A stretch of DNA of 64,000 nucleotides from Sphingobacterium sp. FBM7-1 (GCF_020687765.1 NZ_JAJEWJ010000009.1:62001-126000); one strand, 5' to 3'. Numbered from the stretch's first letter, positions 1-10,740 are shown. Translations and numbers: made by a program. The notes: generated from the letters alone by a model not told the origin.

Positions 1-527
1 TAAAACGTCAAAGTATATGGCTCAGCATCTTTGTTGGCCTAGCGACGGCCATGGCAGCGGCATTCCTTGTAGGCGTGGGATTACCAACACTGATCTTCGC
101 CTATAGCCTTTCGGGGATTACCTTGGTGATCGGTGGATTATTGCTATCGCTTATTTTTGTATCGATCGCGATGTGGACAGCCGTGCGCTTACGCGATAAA
201 TCCAAAGGAATCGGTTTAGCGATCATTTTATGGTTGTATTTCGCGCTGATATTCGATGCATTACTATTGTTTTTATTGTTCCAATTCGCCGATTATCCGA
301 TCGAAAAACTGATGGTGGCGGTTTCTATGCTGAATCCGATCGATATCAGCCGAATATTGATCTTGCTGGAAATCGATCTTTCTGCCATGATGGGATATAC
401 AGGGGCTATCTTTCGGGATTTCTTCGGTACTGGAACAGGGATGCTGATCACCGGACTAGTGATGTTTTTGTGGATCGCATTGCCCCTCCTATTTGCTACG
501 CGATTCTTTAAGCGCAAAGATCTTTAA
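1..527 (+). CDS. nosY: NosY-like ABC transporter permease, 3' part
   Basis: The frame is open from the left edge (first whole codon at base 3), so the gene is cut by the window and only about the last 175 residues are present. The translation is almost entirely hydrophobic, with four or five membrane segments. It has an NPIDISRILILLEID stretch typical of the NosY permease, which works with the NosF ATPase in copper-site maturation of nitrous oxide reductase. It ends in a basic cytoplasmic tail (RFFKRKDL). The NO/Fe-S repair genes that follow fit a nitrogen-oxide cluster. The ATPase and NosD/NosZ genes would lie upstream, outside the window. A generic ABC-2 permease is the alternative. Confidence 0.72.
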   Translation, partial: KRQSIWLSIFVGLATAMAAAFLVGVGLPTLIFAYSLSGITLVIGGLLLSLIFVSIAMWTAVRLRDKSKGIGLAIILWLYFALIFDALLLFLLFQFADYPIEKLMVAVSMLNPIDISRILILLEIDLSAMMGYTGAIFRDFFGTGTGMLITGLVMFLWIALPLLFATRFFKRKDL

Positions 528-642
528 TCGGTTCATTCTGACATCTACCTGACACGTTTTTGAAGGAATATGAGTCTACGCATAAAACACTAACCTTCAA
601 CCATGTACCTTTACGTAGTAATTCATATTTAACTATAAAGCC

Positions 643-1575
643 ATGATTAAAACAGCAATATTAAACGTCACAACGATCGAACCACGATTGAAACATCCGA
701 CCATTTTTGAACACTTCGATGCCTTGGAGGGCGGCGAGTCATTTATAATTTTAAATGACCATGATCCGCGGCCGCTGTACTATCAATTGCTGGGTGAAAG
801 AGGAAATATCTTTACCTGGGAATACCTCGAATCTGGCCCCGAATGGTGGCGGGTGAATATCGCTAAAACCGGCGGCCAAAGTAAGCAGGAAACGGTCGGA
901 GAAATTGCAGCGGCCGATATGCGGAAAGCGGAAGTATTCAAGAAACTTGGTATAGACTTTTGCTGCGGAGGAAAAGTTTCCTTAAAAGACGCTGCGGCAA
1001 CGGTAGGTCTTAGTGAAGACGCGCTACGTGATGAACTTGCAAAAAGTGAGACGCAAGGAAATGTTTCGGTACATCTCGATTTTAACGGCTGGGACATTTC
1101 ATTTCTCGCCGACTACATCAAAAATATACACCACGGCTATATCCGTGAATTCGGTCCAATTATCGAACAGCTGGCTAATAAAGTAGCCTCACGCCACGGA
1201 AATGAAAGTCCGGAACTCGTAGCACTGGCGAAAAACACGCATGATTTCATGGCGGATCTGTATCAGCACATTGAGAAAGAAGAAGAACTGCTCTTTCCCA
1301 TAACGAAGGATCTGGCTTCGCTAGAGGAGGAAGAAATCAACCGAATTATCCACGAATTGGAGCATGAACACGAGGACGCAGGTGCGGAATTGGTTAATTT
1401 CAGAAAAATAACAAGCGATTATGCACTTCCGGCACATGCGTGCAATTCTTACTCCTACCTTTACGATAGAATGAAAGCTTTTGAACAGGATTTGTTCCAG
1501 CATATCCATCTAGAAAACAACATTCTGTTTCCGAAGGTTATCGATCTATGCCGTGAGCAACTCCACGTTAACTAA
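643..1575 (+). CDS. ric: Iron-sulfur cluster repair di-iron protein (Ric/ScdA/YtfE) with N-terminal DUF2249
   Basis: 310 residues in three parts. Residues about 8-75 form a DUF2249 domain (DALEGGES and NDHDPRPLYYQL are typical). Residues about 85-140 are the ScdA_N domain with the double-cysteine motif FCCGG. The rest is a hemerythrin-like four-helix bundle with histidine/glutamate pairs (IHHGY, HIEKEEELLFP, HELEHEHEDA, HIHLENNILFP) that would hold the di-iron centre. Family members repair Fe-S clusters damaged by nitric oxide or oxidants in the cytoplasm. The family usually lacks DUF2249, so this is a fused, longer form. The nosY-like gene upstream and the oxidase-like gene downstream suggest use under nitrogen-oxide stress. 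Confidence 0.9.
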   Translation: MIKTAILNVTTIEPRLKHPTIFEHFDALEGGESFIILNDHDPRPLYYQLLGERGNIFTWEYLESGPEWWRVNIAKTGGQSKQETVGEIAAADMRKAEVFKKLGIDFCCGGKVSLKDAAATVGLSEDALRDELAKSETQGNVSVHLDFNGWDISFLADYIKNIHHGYIREFGPIIEQLANKVASRHGNESPELVALAKNTHDFMADLYQHIEKEEELLFPITKDLASLEEEEINRIIHELEHEHEDAGAELVNFRKITSDYALPAHACNSYSYLYDRMKAFEQDLFQHIHLENNILFPKVIDLCREQLHVN

Positions 1576-1576
1576 C

Positions 1577-1648
1577 GCAGATGTAATCCATCTGCCAACA
1601 TACTCCTTAACTAACCAGGCGGCTGCTCTAAAAAGAGCCCGTCTGGTT
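1577..1648 (+). other. Two tandem RNA hairpins between the ric and oxidase-like genes
   Basis: The gap after the ric stop codon holds two inverted repeats. The first is perfect (GCAGATG, loop TAATC, CATCTGC; 1577-1595). The second is longer and imperfect (1613-1648, outer arms AACCAG/CTGGTT, inner arms GCTCT/AGAGC around AAAA). Neither is followed by a T run, so they do not look like classical intrinsic terminators. They could instead stabilise or separate the two halves of one transcript. Confidence 0.45.
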
Positions 1649-1672
1649 GGATAAGTTACACGCATCAACAAA

Positions 1673-2938
1673 ATGGCAGATATATTTATTAATAAAGCAC
1701 CTAAAGAACTTGCGGTTATTCCTTTTTACGGGACGGCAGCGCTATTCTTCGTCTTGCTGTGCACCCTACTTTTCTTTTCCGCATCAACGCTTGGTGGACA
1801 TTATTTTAGTCCATCCATTTTAGCAATTGTCCATACGGCCGCGTTAGGCTGGGGTACGATGGTTATTTTTGGCGCAGCGTATCAGCTGCTTCCCGTCATC
1901 TGTGAACGGGAGTTATACAGCACACCCCTGGCACTGCTCTCCTACTTCCTTTTGACCATCGGTACCTGTGGCATGATTTGGTCCTTCTGGTGGTTTGATA
2001 TGGGATGGTTAATGATTGTATCCGGGAGCTGCGTAGTCGGCAGCAGCTATTTATACGCATTTAATATCTACCAAACGAGTAATGAATCCAATAAATCGCA
2101 GGTGAATCAACACTTCCTGCTCCTTTCCGCTTTTTGGCTCTGTTTCACTACGACGGTCGGCTTGTTACTCGCTATAAACCTTCGGTACCAGTTTATACCG
2201 CGGAACCACCTTGATGTGCTCAAACTACATGCACACGCCGGTATTGTCGGCTGGTTCTTACAATTGATATGTGGCGTGGGTGCAAAATTAATTCCGATGT
2301 TTTTGTTGGGAAAATCAAAGAAAACACAGTTATTATACGCGGCGCTGATCCTACAGAACGTTGGGCTTATTCTTTTTCTCGCGGACGGTTATTTTAATCC
2401 TATCGGTCTGCGGACGTTGTTGTATGGTTTATTGGTGGCGGCAGGGACGGTTTGTTGGCTATTGTATATCATAGACGCCTATAAACATCGTGCACGCAAA
2501 AAAATTGATCTATTGATGAAACATGCGGGACTCTCCTCACTTTGTTTGAGTTTCGCTTTTCTATGTATCCCCATCGTTCTAATCAGCTCCCAAACGAAAT
2601 GGGCTTCACTATATGGCTCGCTTATTTTTTTAGGCTGGATTACAGGAATTATTCTCGGCAAGACTTTTAAAACCCTACCCTTTATTGTATGGAACAGCCG
2701 TTATAAAACTTTAAACGGCAAAACGAAGATCCCTATGCCCAAAGATCTTTACGACGAGAAGATACTTCCCTATCAATACTATTTATACCTTGTCGCTTTG
2801 GCAATGTTATGTCTGGGTATCGTTTTGGACCAGTCTTTTCTGTTAAAGATAGCAGGCGTCGTATGGGTTGTTGTTTCTTTACTGTACGGATACAACGTCT
2901 TTCGCGTTATTTTTCATAAAAATCAAATTAAGCTATGA
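1673..2938 (+). CDS. Haem-copper oxidase subunit I-like integral membrane protein
   Basis: 421 residues with about twelve membrane segments. Histidines sit inside segments in the manner of cytochrome oxidase/NO reductase subunit I relatives (IVHTAALGWGTMVIFGAAYQLLP near residue 60, LKLHAHAGIVGWFLQLICGVGAKLIP near residue 190). The full set of copper and haem ligands of a catalytic oxidase is not obvious, so it may be a non-catalytic relative or an NnrS-like protein involved in NO tolerance. The stop codon overlaps the start of the next gene by 4 bases (ATGA), so the two are translationally coupled. The position behind ric supports a nitrogen-oxide role, but the exact function is unassigned. 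Confidence 0.6.
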   Translation: MADIFINKAPKELAVIPFYGTAALFFVLLCTLLFFSASTLGGHYFSPSILAIVHTAALGWGTMVIFGAAYQLLPVICERELYSTPLALLSYFLLTIGTCGMIWSFWWFDMGWLMIVSGSCVVGSSYLYAFNIYQTSNESNKSQVNQHFLLLSAFWLCFTTTVGLLLAINLRYQFIPRNHLDVLKLHAHAGIVGWFLQLICGVGAKLIPMFLLGKSKKTQLLYAALILQNVGLILFLADGYFNPIGLRTLLYGLLVAAGTVCWLLYIIDAYKHRARKKIDLLMKHAGLSSLCLSFAFLCIPIVLISSQTKWASLYGSLIFLGWITGIILGKTFKTLPFIVWNSRYKTLNGKTKIPMPKDLYDEKILPYQYYLYLVALAMLCLGIVLDQSFLLKIAGVVWVVVSLLYGYNVFRVIFHKNQIKL

Positions 2939-3258
2939 TATCTTTGACAAATCCCTATGCGCAAGAAGAATTAAAGGCGAATATAGCCCTCATGGAGGTT
3001 ATCGATCCGGAGCTTAACATCAATATTATCGATATGGGCTTGGTATATGGAATCGATTTCAGTGAACCCCAAACGATTACCGTAACCATGACCCTTTCTA
3101 CCCCACATTGCCCCATGGGCGACGCTATCGAACAAGGTGTTATGAATGTTTTAGCAACCGCTTTTCCTAAACGGCAGACGAAAATAAATTTGGTATGGGA
3201 TCCCGAATGGAGTATTGATAATATCAGCGCAGCCGGAAGAGAACAATTGGGTTTATAA
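2935..3258 (+). CDS. DUF59/MIP18-family metal-sulfur cluster assembly factor
   Basis: 107 residues, the usual length of a single DUF59 domain (SufT/PaaD/MIP18 group). It has the family's VIDPELNINIIDMGLVYGI near the start and the TLSTPHCPMGD loop, whose cysteine is the one used in Fe-S cluster handling. It ends with a VWDPEWS motif that is also usual. Proteins of this family help mature cytoplasmic Fe-S enzymes. The 4-base overlap with the upstream oxidase-like gene and the Fe-S repair gene before that point to a small NO-damage and Fe-S maintenance operon. Confidence 0.85.
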   Translation: MISLTNPYAQEELKANIALMEVIDPELNINIIDMGLVYGIDFSEPQTITVTMTLSTPHCPMGDAIEQGVMNVLATAFPKRQTKINLVWDPEWSIDNISAAGREQLGL

Positions 3259-3377
3259 AACCGACCCTTGGTTTATCTAGTCTGTCAATGATTCGTGTGG
3301 GAAGCTTCCGGAGGAGTTAAGAAAAAGTAAGTAAAAAACTGTATTTTCGTCCGTTCATTTTTTATAAGGCAGAAGGT

Positions 3378-6300
3378 ATGCAGTTAGTAAAATTGGAGAT
3401 TAAGGGGTTTAAAAGTTTTGGCGACAAGATTACCATTAACTTTAATGAGGGTGTAACCGCCATTGTTGGTCCCAACGGATGTGGCAAATCGAATGTGGTA
3501 GATGCTATTCGATGGGTATTGGGGGAACAGAGTACACGGATGCTTCGCTCCGAGAAAATGGAAAACATCATCTTTAATGGCACCGTAAACCGCAAGCCTG
3601 CTAATCTAGCCGAAGTATCTCTAACCTTTGAAAACAATAACAAACTGCTGCCGACCGATTTCTCTACAGTTACCATAACGCGCAAACTGTACCGCAATGG
3701 CGATAGCGAATACCGGCTGAACGATGTTAAATGTCGTTTAAAGGATATTACCGATCTCTTCCTCGATACCGGCCTGGGTGCGGACACCTACTCTATTATT
3801 GAATTGAAGATGATCGATGAAATTATTAATAATAAAGATAATTCCCGTCGGAATCTATTTGAAGAAGCTTCGGGTATTTCGAAATATAAAGTACGAAAGA
3901 AGCAAACTTTATCAAAATTAAAAGATACGGAGGCGGATCTAGACCGTGTGGATGATCTGCTTTATGAAATCAATAAGAACCTCAAGCAACTAGAGACACA
4001 AGCGAAAAAAGCAGATAAATATTTTCAGCTTAAAGAACAGTATCGCGAAGCTAGTATAGGATTGGCGTACCACCGGCTGGAAGGATTTAGTACGGATTTA
4101 GAACGTATCGCCGAACAAGAAAACGTACAACAGGAGCGCATTAAGGAGACTGCGACAAGAGTCGAGGCCCACGAAAACCAATTACGGACGTTGCGGGAAG
4201 ATATACTGGCCAAAGAAAAAAATCTGGCGACACAACAGCGGAGCACCCAAGCTTATATCAATAAAATTCGATCCTACGAATCGGATAAAAAAATTAAGAA
4301 CGAACGTATCATTCATCTACAGGAAAAAGAAACCCGAATTACTGCAGAACTTAATCATGACCGGAACCAACTGGAGCATGTTCAATATACGATCAAAAGG
4401 CTAAATGAAGAGCTTTTTGAAGAGCAGGGGAAATTGGATGTTTTCGGGTTAGATATTGACCGGAAGCAAACGGAGGTGGAAGAGCTACGTGGACAACAGT
4501 CGTCTGCTAAAGTCAAACTGGATAACTTTACAGAACAGTGCAATGCACTTCAAAACAACATCTATAAATTAGAAAAAGACATTGCGGTTCTGCATATTCA
4601 GAAAGAAGCGCTACAGCAGGAGTCTATACGCACGATGACCGACACCTCTACTAAAGTAGAAGAACTCGGTGATTTTAATAAAGCAGTAGACGATCTGGAG
4701 CAGCAGGTGGATACCCAAAAAGATCGTTATGATGCCGCTATGCAAGCGGAGCAGGAATTGCAACAGCAAATACAGGCTGTTGAGGAGCGTCTGAACGAAA
4801 CACGTGCTCAACTAAACCGGGAGTCTCGTTTAATCGATGCGAAGCAAAATGAGTACAACCTTACGAAGTCGCTCGTCGACAACCTAGAAGGATATCCAGA
4901 ATCTATCAAGTTTCTACGCAAGAATGCAGGATGGAAAAAATCCTATCCGCTGTTTTCCGATATTCTTTTCTGTCAGGAAGAATACCGTGTCGCGATTGAA
5001 AATTACTTAGAATCGGTAATGAACCACTATGTGGTGCAAGATCAGCAGGAAGCGGTGCAAGCGATTCAGTTATTGAGTGATGCTTCCCGCGGAAAAGCAA
5101 ATTTCTTTGTTTTAGATGCTATTCAGTCGGTGAGAAGCAGGCCCGATACACCTGCAAACGCTATCCCTGCTTTAGATGTTATTAAGGTGGATAAAAAATA
5201 CACGTTGCTTTGTGAGCAACTTTTACAGCACGTGTTTATACTAAAACCGGAAGCAGCTGATCGTTTAGAGGAAGGCTTACCTGCCGATGATCTGGTTATC
5301 TTACATCCCGAGGGAAAATTCGCTAAAAATCGTTTGGGCCTAAATGGTGGTTCCGTGGGGCTATTTGAAGGTAAGCGTATCGGTAGAGCAAAGAATCTGG
5401 AAAATCTCACGAAGGAAATTAAGGAACTTCATCAAAAAATTGAAAAACTCCAACAAGACGAAGCCGAGGGTGTTGAGCAATTGGCGACGCTGCGTGTTGC
5501 CTCTCAAAAAGATCTTATCGACGAGCTCCGTATGGTGTTAAGTCGTTTGAATAATGAATTGACTTCTGTAAAAACCAAACAGGAACAATATCAAACGTTT
5601 ATTGCCAACAGCCAAAACCGAAAACAGGATATCGAAAGTAAAATTACGGTTATCCAGTACGAGCTACAAAAGACGGAACCGGAACTCCAAATATTGCAAG
5701 TTGAAGCGGCTTCGAGCCAAAAACAATTGGTGGAAATGCAGCAGACCCATGCAGAAATCGTGGAGATCCTCAATGATAAATCGGCCGCTTTTAATGAAGA
5801 AAATATCCGTTTTCACCAGCAGCAAAATAAAGTATCCAGCTTACAAAAAGACTTAGAATACCGGGAAAGTCAGCAGGAAGCCTTCGAAGCTCGGGTAGCC
5901 AAGAATGCTTTGGAATATGAACAGGTGAAGGTCGACATGAAAGAGGCTGCACGTACGGTGGATCATGAGGATGACGATTTGGTCGCGATGTATGCGCAAA
6001 AAGAAGCGCTTGAAAAAGGGCTCGCCGAAATTGAAGAGGATTTTTATACGACCCGTGGCCTCATTAACGAGTTAGAAGAAGAGATTACCCAGTGCCGCCG
6101 TAGTAAAGATCAGGACGACTTCTTGTTATCCGAATTGAAAGATAAGAAGACTGCTTTACAAATTGACCTCAACAGCTTAAAAGAACGTCTATCGGTGGAG
6201 TTCAATATTGATATACATACGTTGCTCGAAGGCGATATGCCGGCGATTCCGGTAGACAAAGACGAACTGGCCTCGACTTGCGATAAACTTAAAAAACAAT

Positions 6301-6914
6301 TGGATGCCTACGGAACGATCAATCCGATGGCAAAAGAGGCCTATGATGAAATCCAGGAACGACACCAGTTTATCTCGAAAGAGAAGAATGATCTACTTGA
6401 TGCAAAAGCGTCCTTGATGGCTACCATAAACGAAATCGACCAAACCGCTAACGATAAATTTATGCATGCGTTCAATACGGTTCGAGAGAATTTTGTGCAG
6501 GTGTTCCGCTCGTTATTCAATCAGGAGGACTCTTGCGACATGGTCTTAACCGATCCGGACCATCCGCTGGAGTCTGACATCGACATTATTGCCCGTCCGA
6601 AGGGCAAGCGCCCATTATCCATCAATCAGCTCTCGGGTGGTGAGAAAACGCTAACCGCTACGGCATTGTTATTCTCGCTATATCTGCTAAAGCCTGCTCC
6701 ATTCTGTATATTCGACGAAGTAGATGCTCCTTTGGATGACACGAATATTGATAAGTTCAATAACATCGTTAAAGATTTTTCGAAAAACTCGCAATTCATC
6801 ATCGTTTCGCACAACAAACGCACGATAGCGAGTACAGATATTATATACGGTGTAACGATGGTCGAGCAAGGCGTATCGCGGGTGGTACCAGTCGATTTAA
6901 GAGATGTAGCATAA
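3378..6914 (+). CDS. smc: Chromosome partition protein SMC
   Basis: 1178 residues, normal for bacterial SMC. The N-terminal ATPase half has Walker A GPNGCGKSN at residues 31-39. Two long coiled-coil arms follow (heavy in E, Q, K and R), separated by a hinge around residues 500-650. The C-terminal half has the signature NQLSGGEKT, Walker B FCIFDEVDAPLDD and a D-loop/H-loop region ending in SHNKRT. SMC dimers with ScpA/ScpB organise and separate the chromosome. The start at 3378 puts the conserved opening MQLVKLEIKGFKSFGDK at the N-terminus. The thioredoxin gene follows after 45 bases and may be co-transcribed. Confidence 0.97.
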   Translation: MQLVKLEIKGFKSFGDKITINFNEGVTAIVGPNGCGKSNVVDAIRWVLGEQSTRMLRSEKMENIIFNGTVNRKPANLAEVSLTFENNNKLLPTDFSTVTITRKLYRNGDSEYRLNDVKCRLKDITDLFLDTGLGADTYSIIELKMIDEIINNKDNSRRNLFEEASGISKYKVRKKQTLSKLKDTEADLDRVDDLLYEINKNLKQLETQAKKADKYFQLKEQYREASIGLAYHRLEGFSTDLERIAEQENVQQERIKETATRVEAHENQLRTLREDILAKEKNLATQQRSTQAYINKIRSYESDKKIKNERIIHLQEKETRITAELNHDRNQLEHVQYTIKRLNEELFEEQGKLDVFGLDIDRKQTEVEELRGQQSSAKVKLDNFTEQCNALQNNIYKLEKDIAVLHIQKEALQQESIRTMTDTSTKVEELGDFNKAVDDLEQQVDTQKDRYDAAMQAEQELQQQIQAVEERLNETRAQLNRESRLIDAKQNEYNLTKSLVDNLEGYPESIKFLRKNAGWKKSYPLFSDILFCQEEYRVAIENYLESVMNHYVVQDQQEAVQAIQLLSDASRGKANFFVLDAIQSVRSRPDTPANAIPALDVIKVDKKYTLLCEQLLQHVFILKPEAADRLEEGLPADDLVILHPEGKFAKNRLGLNGGSVGLFEGKRIGRAKNLENLTKEIKELHQKIEKLQQDEAEGVEQLATLRVASQKDLIDELRMVLSRLNNELTSVKTKQEQYQTFIANSQNRKQDIESKITVIQYELQKTEPELQILQVEAASSQKQLVEMQQTHAEIVEILNDKSAAFNEENIRFHQQQNKVSSLQKDLEYRESQQEAFEARVAKNALEYEQVKVDMKEAARTVDHEDDDLVAMYAQKEALEKGLAEIEEDFYTTRGLINELEEEITQCRRSKDQDDFLLSELKDKKTALQIDLNSLKERLSVEFNIDIHTLLEGDMPAIPVDKDELASTCDKLKKQLDAYGTINPMAKEAYDEIQERHQFISKEKNDLLDAKASLMATINEIDQTANDKFMHAFNTVRENFVQVFRSLFNQEDSCDMVLTDPDHPLESDIDIIARPKGKRPLSINQLSGGEKTLTATALLFSLYLLKPAPFCIFDEVDAPLDDTNIDKFNNIVKDFSKNSQFIIVSHNKRTIASTDIIYGVTMVEQGVSRVVPVDLRDVA

Positions 6915-6959
6915 GAACAAATTTGCTGGTTTAGCGTTATATCTTTACATTCGTTTATT

Positions 6960-7253
6960 ATGACATTTCAAGACATCATTGATCAAGACAAACCGGTACT
7001 CGTTGATTTTTTCGCAACGTGGTGCGGTCCTTGCCAAACGCAAGCCCCGATACTCGAAGAGCTTAAGCAGCGCGTGGGCGATACCGCTGCCATCCTAAAA
7101 ATTGACGTGGATAAAAATCCGGCTGTTGCAGCTCGGTATCAAGTACGCGGGGTTCCTACGCTTATCCTCTTTAAAAAAGGAGAGATCCGCTGGAGACAAT
7201 CTGGTGTAGTAGCGGGTGCGGAGCTCGAGCGCTTACTTCGTGAGAATAGTTAA
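6960..7253 (+). CDS. Thioredoxin
   Basis: 97 residues, a single thioredoxin fold with the catalytic WCGPC at residues 21-25, preceded by the strand VLVDFFAT. The cis-proline is in RGVPTLILF near residue 75. There is no signal peptide, so it is a cytoplasmic disulfide reductase. It is slightly shorter than standard thioredoxin (about 105 residues) because the N-terminal strand is reduced. It lies 45 bases behind smc and ends 56 bases before a convergent gene. Confidence 0.92.
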   Translation: MTFQDIIDQDKPVLVDFFATWCGPCQTQAPILEELKQRVGDTAAILKIDVDKNPAVAARYQVRGVPTLILFKKGEIRWRQSGVVAGAELERLLRENS

Positions 7254-7279
7254 AAAAAATCCCGGTTTCTGTAACCGGG
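7253..7279 (-). terminator. Intrinsic terminator of the FMO gene
   Basis: A perfect 7-bp stem (CCCGGTT / AACCGGG, 5-base loop, 7261-7279) is followed on the minus strand by a run of T (the A run at 7253-7259 on the plus strand). The polarity fits the minus-strand monooxygenase gene. For the plus-strand thioredoxin gene the hairpin lacks a good T run but may also slow transcription. Confidence 0.8.
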
Positions 7280-7308
7280 AAATTCTTACTAATCGCTCTA
7301 CTATAAAA

Positions 7309-8685
<1,377 letters not shown>

Positions 8686-8930
8686 TTAGGCACGATAAAT
8701 CGTGCTGTTAAAAATATAAAAATTAAATCCTTAAGCTTCTTATCCCCTCCTATAGAGGAAGATTCTTGATGAGAATTTCTTCTCAAATAGATGTCCATTA
8801 CCTGAATGGCACAAATAGAAAATAGCGCTCGCGCGCTATGCATGTTAACAAATATACACAAAAATTTCTATAAAAGCAAATTTTGCCTAGCGGTCGGTCG
8901 CCTAGGTACGGCTAACGTTCATAGAATTAA

Positions 8931-9092
8931 TCCCAATTCGCGATATTTAAAGGCCAGCGAAACCACTGAGACGAGGCCATCAAAAAAGTGCAAGCAAACA
9001 TTGAAAAGCACTATCAGGATAAAATATCTATCGAAACCTTAGCGAATATTAATTCATATCGGACGCCCTCATATAGTTTACGGAAAAGTTAG
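8931..9092 (+). pseudogene. Remnant of a GlxA-type AraC-family regulator
   Basis: One frame of this otherwise gene-free 466-base gap reads SQFAIFKGQRNH, then TGA at 8967, then DEAIKKVQANIEKHYQDKIS and IETLANINSY before a new stop at 9090. This matches the junction between the amidase-like domain and the first helix of the HTH domain in GlxA-like AraC regulators, where DEAI-KVQ-YIE-HY precedes the helix-turn-helix. The N-terminal domain and the recognition helices are gone. It lies between tmm (divergent) and the UbiA fusion, so it may once have regulated one of them. Confidence 0.6.
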
Positions 9093-9130
9093 TGACAAAG
9101 TTTTAAGATAGCGTATTTATAGAATTGTTG

Positions 9131-9138
9131 TATTTTTG
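9131..9138 (+). promoter_or_regulatory. Candidate -7 element before the UbiA fusion gene
   Basis: TATTTTTG fits the Bacteroidota -7 consensus TAnnTTTG. It ends only 4 bases before the ATG at 9143, so a transcript from it would be nearly leaderless. No convincing TTG is seen at the -33 spacing. Either the real start codon is further in, or the match is coincidental. Confidence 0.3.
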
Positions 9139-9142
9139 ACCT

Positions 9143-10675
9143 ATGGCAGAACGTAGCAAACAAGAAGTGATCGAATACCTTTCGAGAGCGGAAGTGGCAG
9201 CAGTGGGCACTTCAAATATGGGGACTCCACGACAACGGATGATGCATTTTGGCGCCGACGAAGATTTTAATATTTATGTGAGCAGCATGAAAGGTGATCC
9301 AAAAGTCATCCAGTGGAGCAATATTCCCGAGACGGCCTTGCTGATCCATCAGGGAGACACGTTTTTGGAAATGGAAGAATGTGAAATTATCGGGCGTGCA
9401 GAGATTGTACACGATAAGGCTGATCGTTTAAAGATCATTGATTTGATGTCTACACGTTCACCGATCGTCGCAAATTTCATAAAAATAGGCGCAACAGACC
9501 GACTCGAATTTATTAGAATAAAGCCGTTTACCGTAAAATACCGCTATGTTCCGGAGATTTTACAGGGAGAAAAGCCCACCATATTTGAGTTTCCGGAAAA
9601 TCGCGAATCCTTCAGTTCCTGGGATGATGTCAAGGCGAAAGCAAGAGCTTGGAAACAAGCTGTACGGCCACTTTCCCTTACGGCCTCTTTGGTGCCTATT
9701 ATGGTAGGTGGTGCGTTTGCCTACTCAGCGTCAGGGAGCTTTAATTTCTTTTTATTTTTTCTGACGTTGTTGGGTGGTCTGTTAGTACAGGCGGGCACCA
9801 ATATGATCAATGATTGGAAAGATGCTGAACGTGATAGTGAAAACGTGGAAGGTATACGTCCTTTTACCGGCGGATCTAGGATGATCCAGTTAGGATTGAT
9901 CTCACGCGGAGATATGGGATTCGTTGGAATTGCTTTAAGCTGTATTGCGCTGCTGATCGGTATCTTTTTGATTGCTGTTAGCGGATGGGGTCTTGTGCCA
10001 CTCGTGCTTTACGGGGTTCTTGCCGGGTTGTTCTATACGAATGAAAGTGGAAAGTTTTCCTTTATAAATTTAGCGCCAGGGGTAGCTGAATTCTTGATTG
10101 CAACGACCTTCGGGGTCATGATGACGATGGGGGCTTTTTATGTACAAACTGGCTATTTCTCTATTGCGTCGTTTTTAATTTCTTTGCCAGTCGCTATATT
10201 AATTTCGAATGTGCTACTAATTAACCAATTTCAGGACGTCAACTCCGACATCAAATCTAATAAAAATACGCTGGTTGTGCGCTTGGGAAAACGGAAAGCA
10301 AAAAACGTATTAATTGTAAATTTCGTATTAGCTTATGTAATCATCGCCCTATTACCGATATTTAATTTTGTCCCCTTGACTTTATACGTCGCTTTTCTAT
10401 CGGCTCCTTTTACTTTTCAAGCTATTCGATATGCCCATAAAAATCATGATAAAACACCGGGCGATTTAGTACCTGCAAATGCCCATACCGCAATAACTCA
10501 TTTGTTCACGGGCTTATTACTGGTTTTCGCATTTCTTTTAACGGAATTCGGGTTTGTGTATCCGTTGATTTATTTTATAGCCTCTCTCGTCTTTATTTTC
10601 TGGGTATGGAACTACATCGAGCGCCAGCGAAAAACGATGATTAACTTTCGGGTTTCTATCAAGGAGAAGGGATAG
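9143..10675 (+). CDS. Fusion of a pyridoxamine-oxidase-like flavin barrel and a UbiA-family prenyltransferase
   Basis: 510 residues. Residues about 1-150 look like a PNPOx-like split barrel (general-stress FMN-binding type: VGTSNMGTPRQRMMHFG, then VSSMKGDPKVIQW). After a short linker with AWKQAVRPLSL, residues about 165-505 form a polytopic UbiA domain. It carries the first aspartate motif NMINDWKDAERD near residue 222 and the second, QFQDVNSDIKSNKNTL, near residue 362. UbiA enzymes move a prenyl chain onto an aromatic acceptor in the membrane; in this phylum MenA makes demethylmenaquinone. Both catalytic aspartate motifs are intact, so the membrane half is probably active. The role of the attached flavin-type domain is unknown. 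Confidence 0.85.
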   Translation: MAERSKQEVIEYLSRAEVAAVGTSNMGTPRQRMMHFGADEDFNIYVSSMKGDPKVIQWSNIPETALLIHQGDTFLEMEECEIIGRAEIVHDKADRLKIIDLMSTRSPIVANFIKIGATDRLEFIRIKPFTVKYRYVPEILQGEKPTIFEFPENRESFSSWDDVKAKARAWKQAVRPLSLTASLVPIMVGGAFAYSASGSFNFFLFFLTLLGGLLVQAGTNMINDWKDAERDSENVEGIRPFTGGSRMIQLGLISRGDMGFVGIALSCIALLIGIFLIAVSGWGLVPLVLYGVLAGLFYTNESGKFSFINLAPGVAEFLIATTFGVMMTMGAFYVQTGYFSIASFLISLPVAILISNVLLINQFQDVNSDIKSNKNTLVVRLGKRKAKNVLIVNFVLAYVIIALLPIFNFVPLTLYVAFLSAPFTFQAIRYAHKNHDKTPGDLVPANAHTAITHLFTGLLLVFAFLLTEFGFVYPLIYFIASLVFIFWVWNYIERQRKTMINFRVSIKEKG

Positions 10676-10740
10676 ATGATTTTATAGCTTGCCAGCCTAC
10701 GCGTGTACGATCTTGCATAAGATGGACCGCTTATCGTTTC

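Noticed and set aside
3362..3787. Minus-strand open frame over the start of smc
   Set aside because: It lies wholly antisense to the conserved SMC ATPase domain and its product has no recognisable features.
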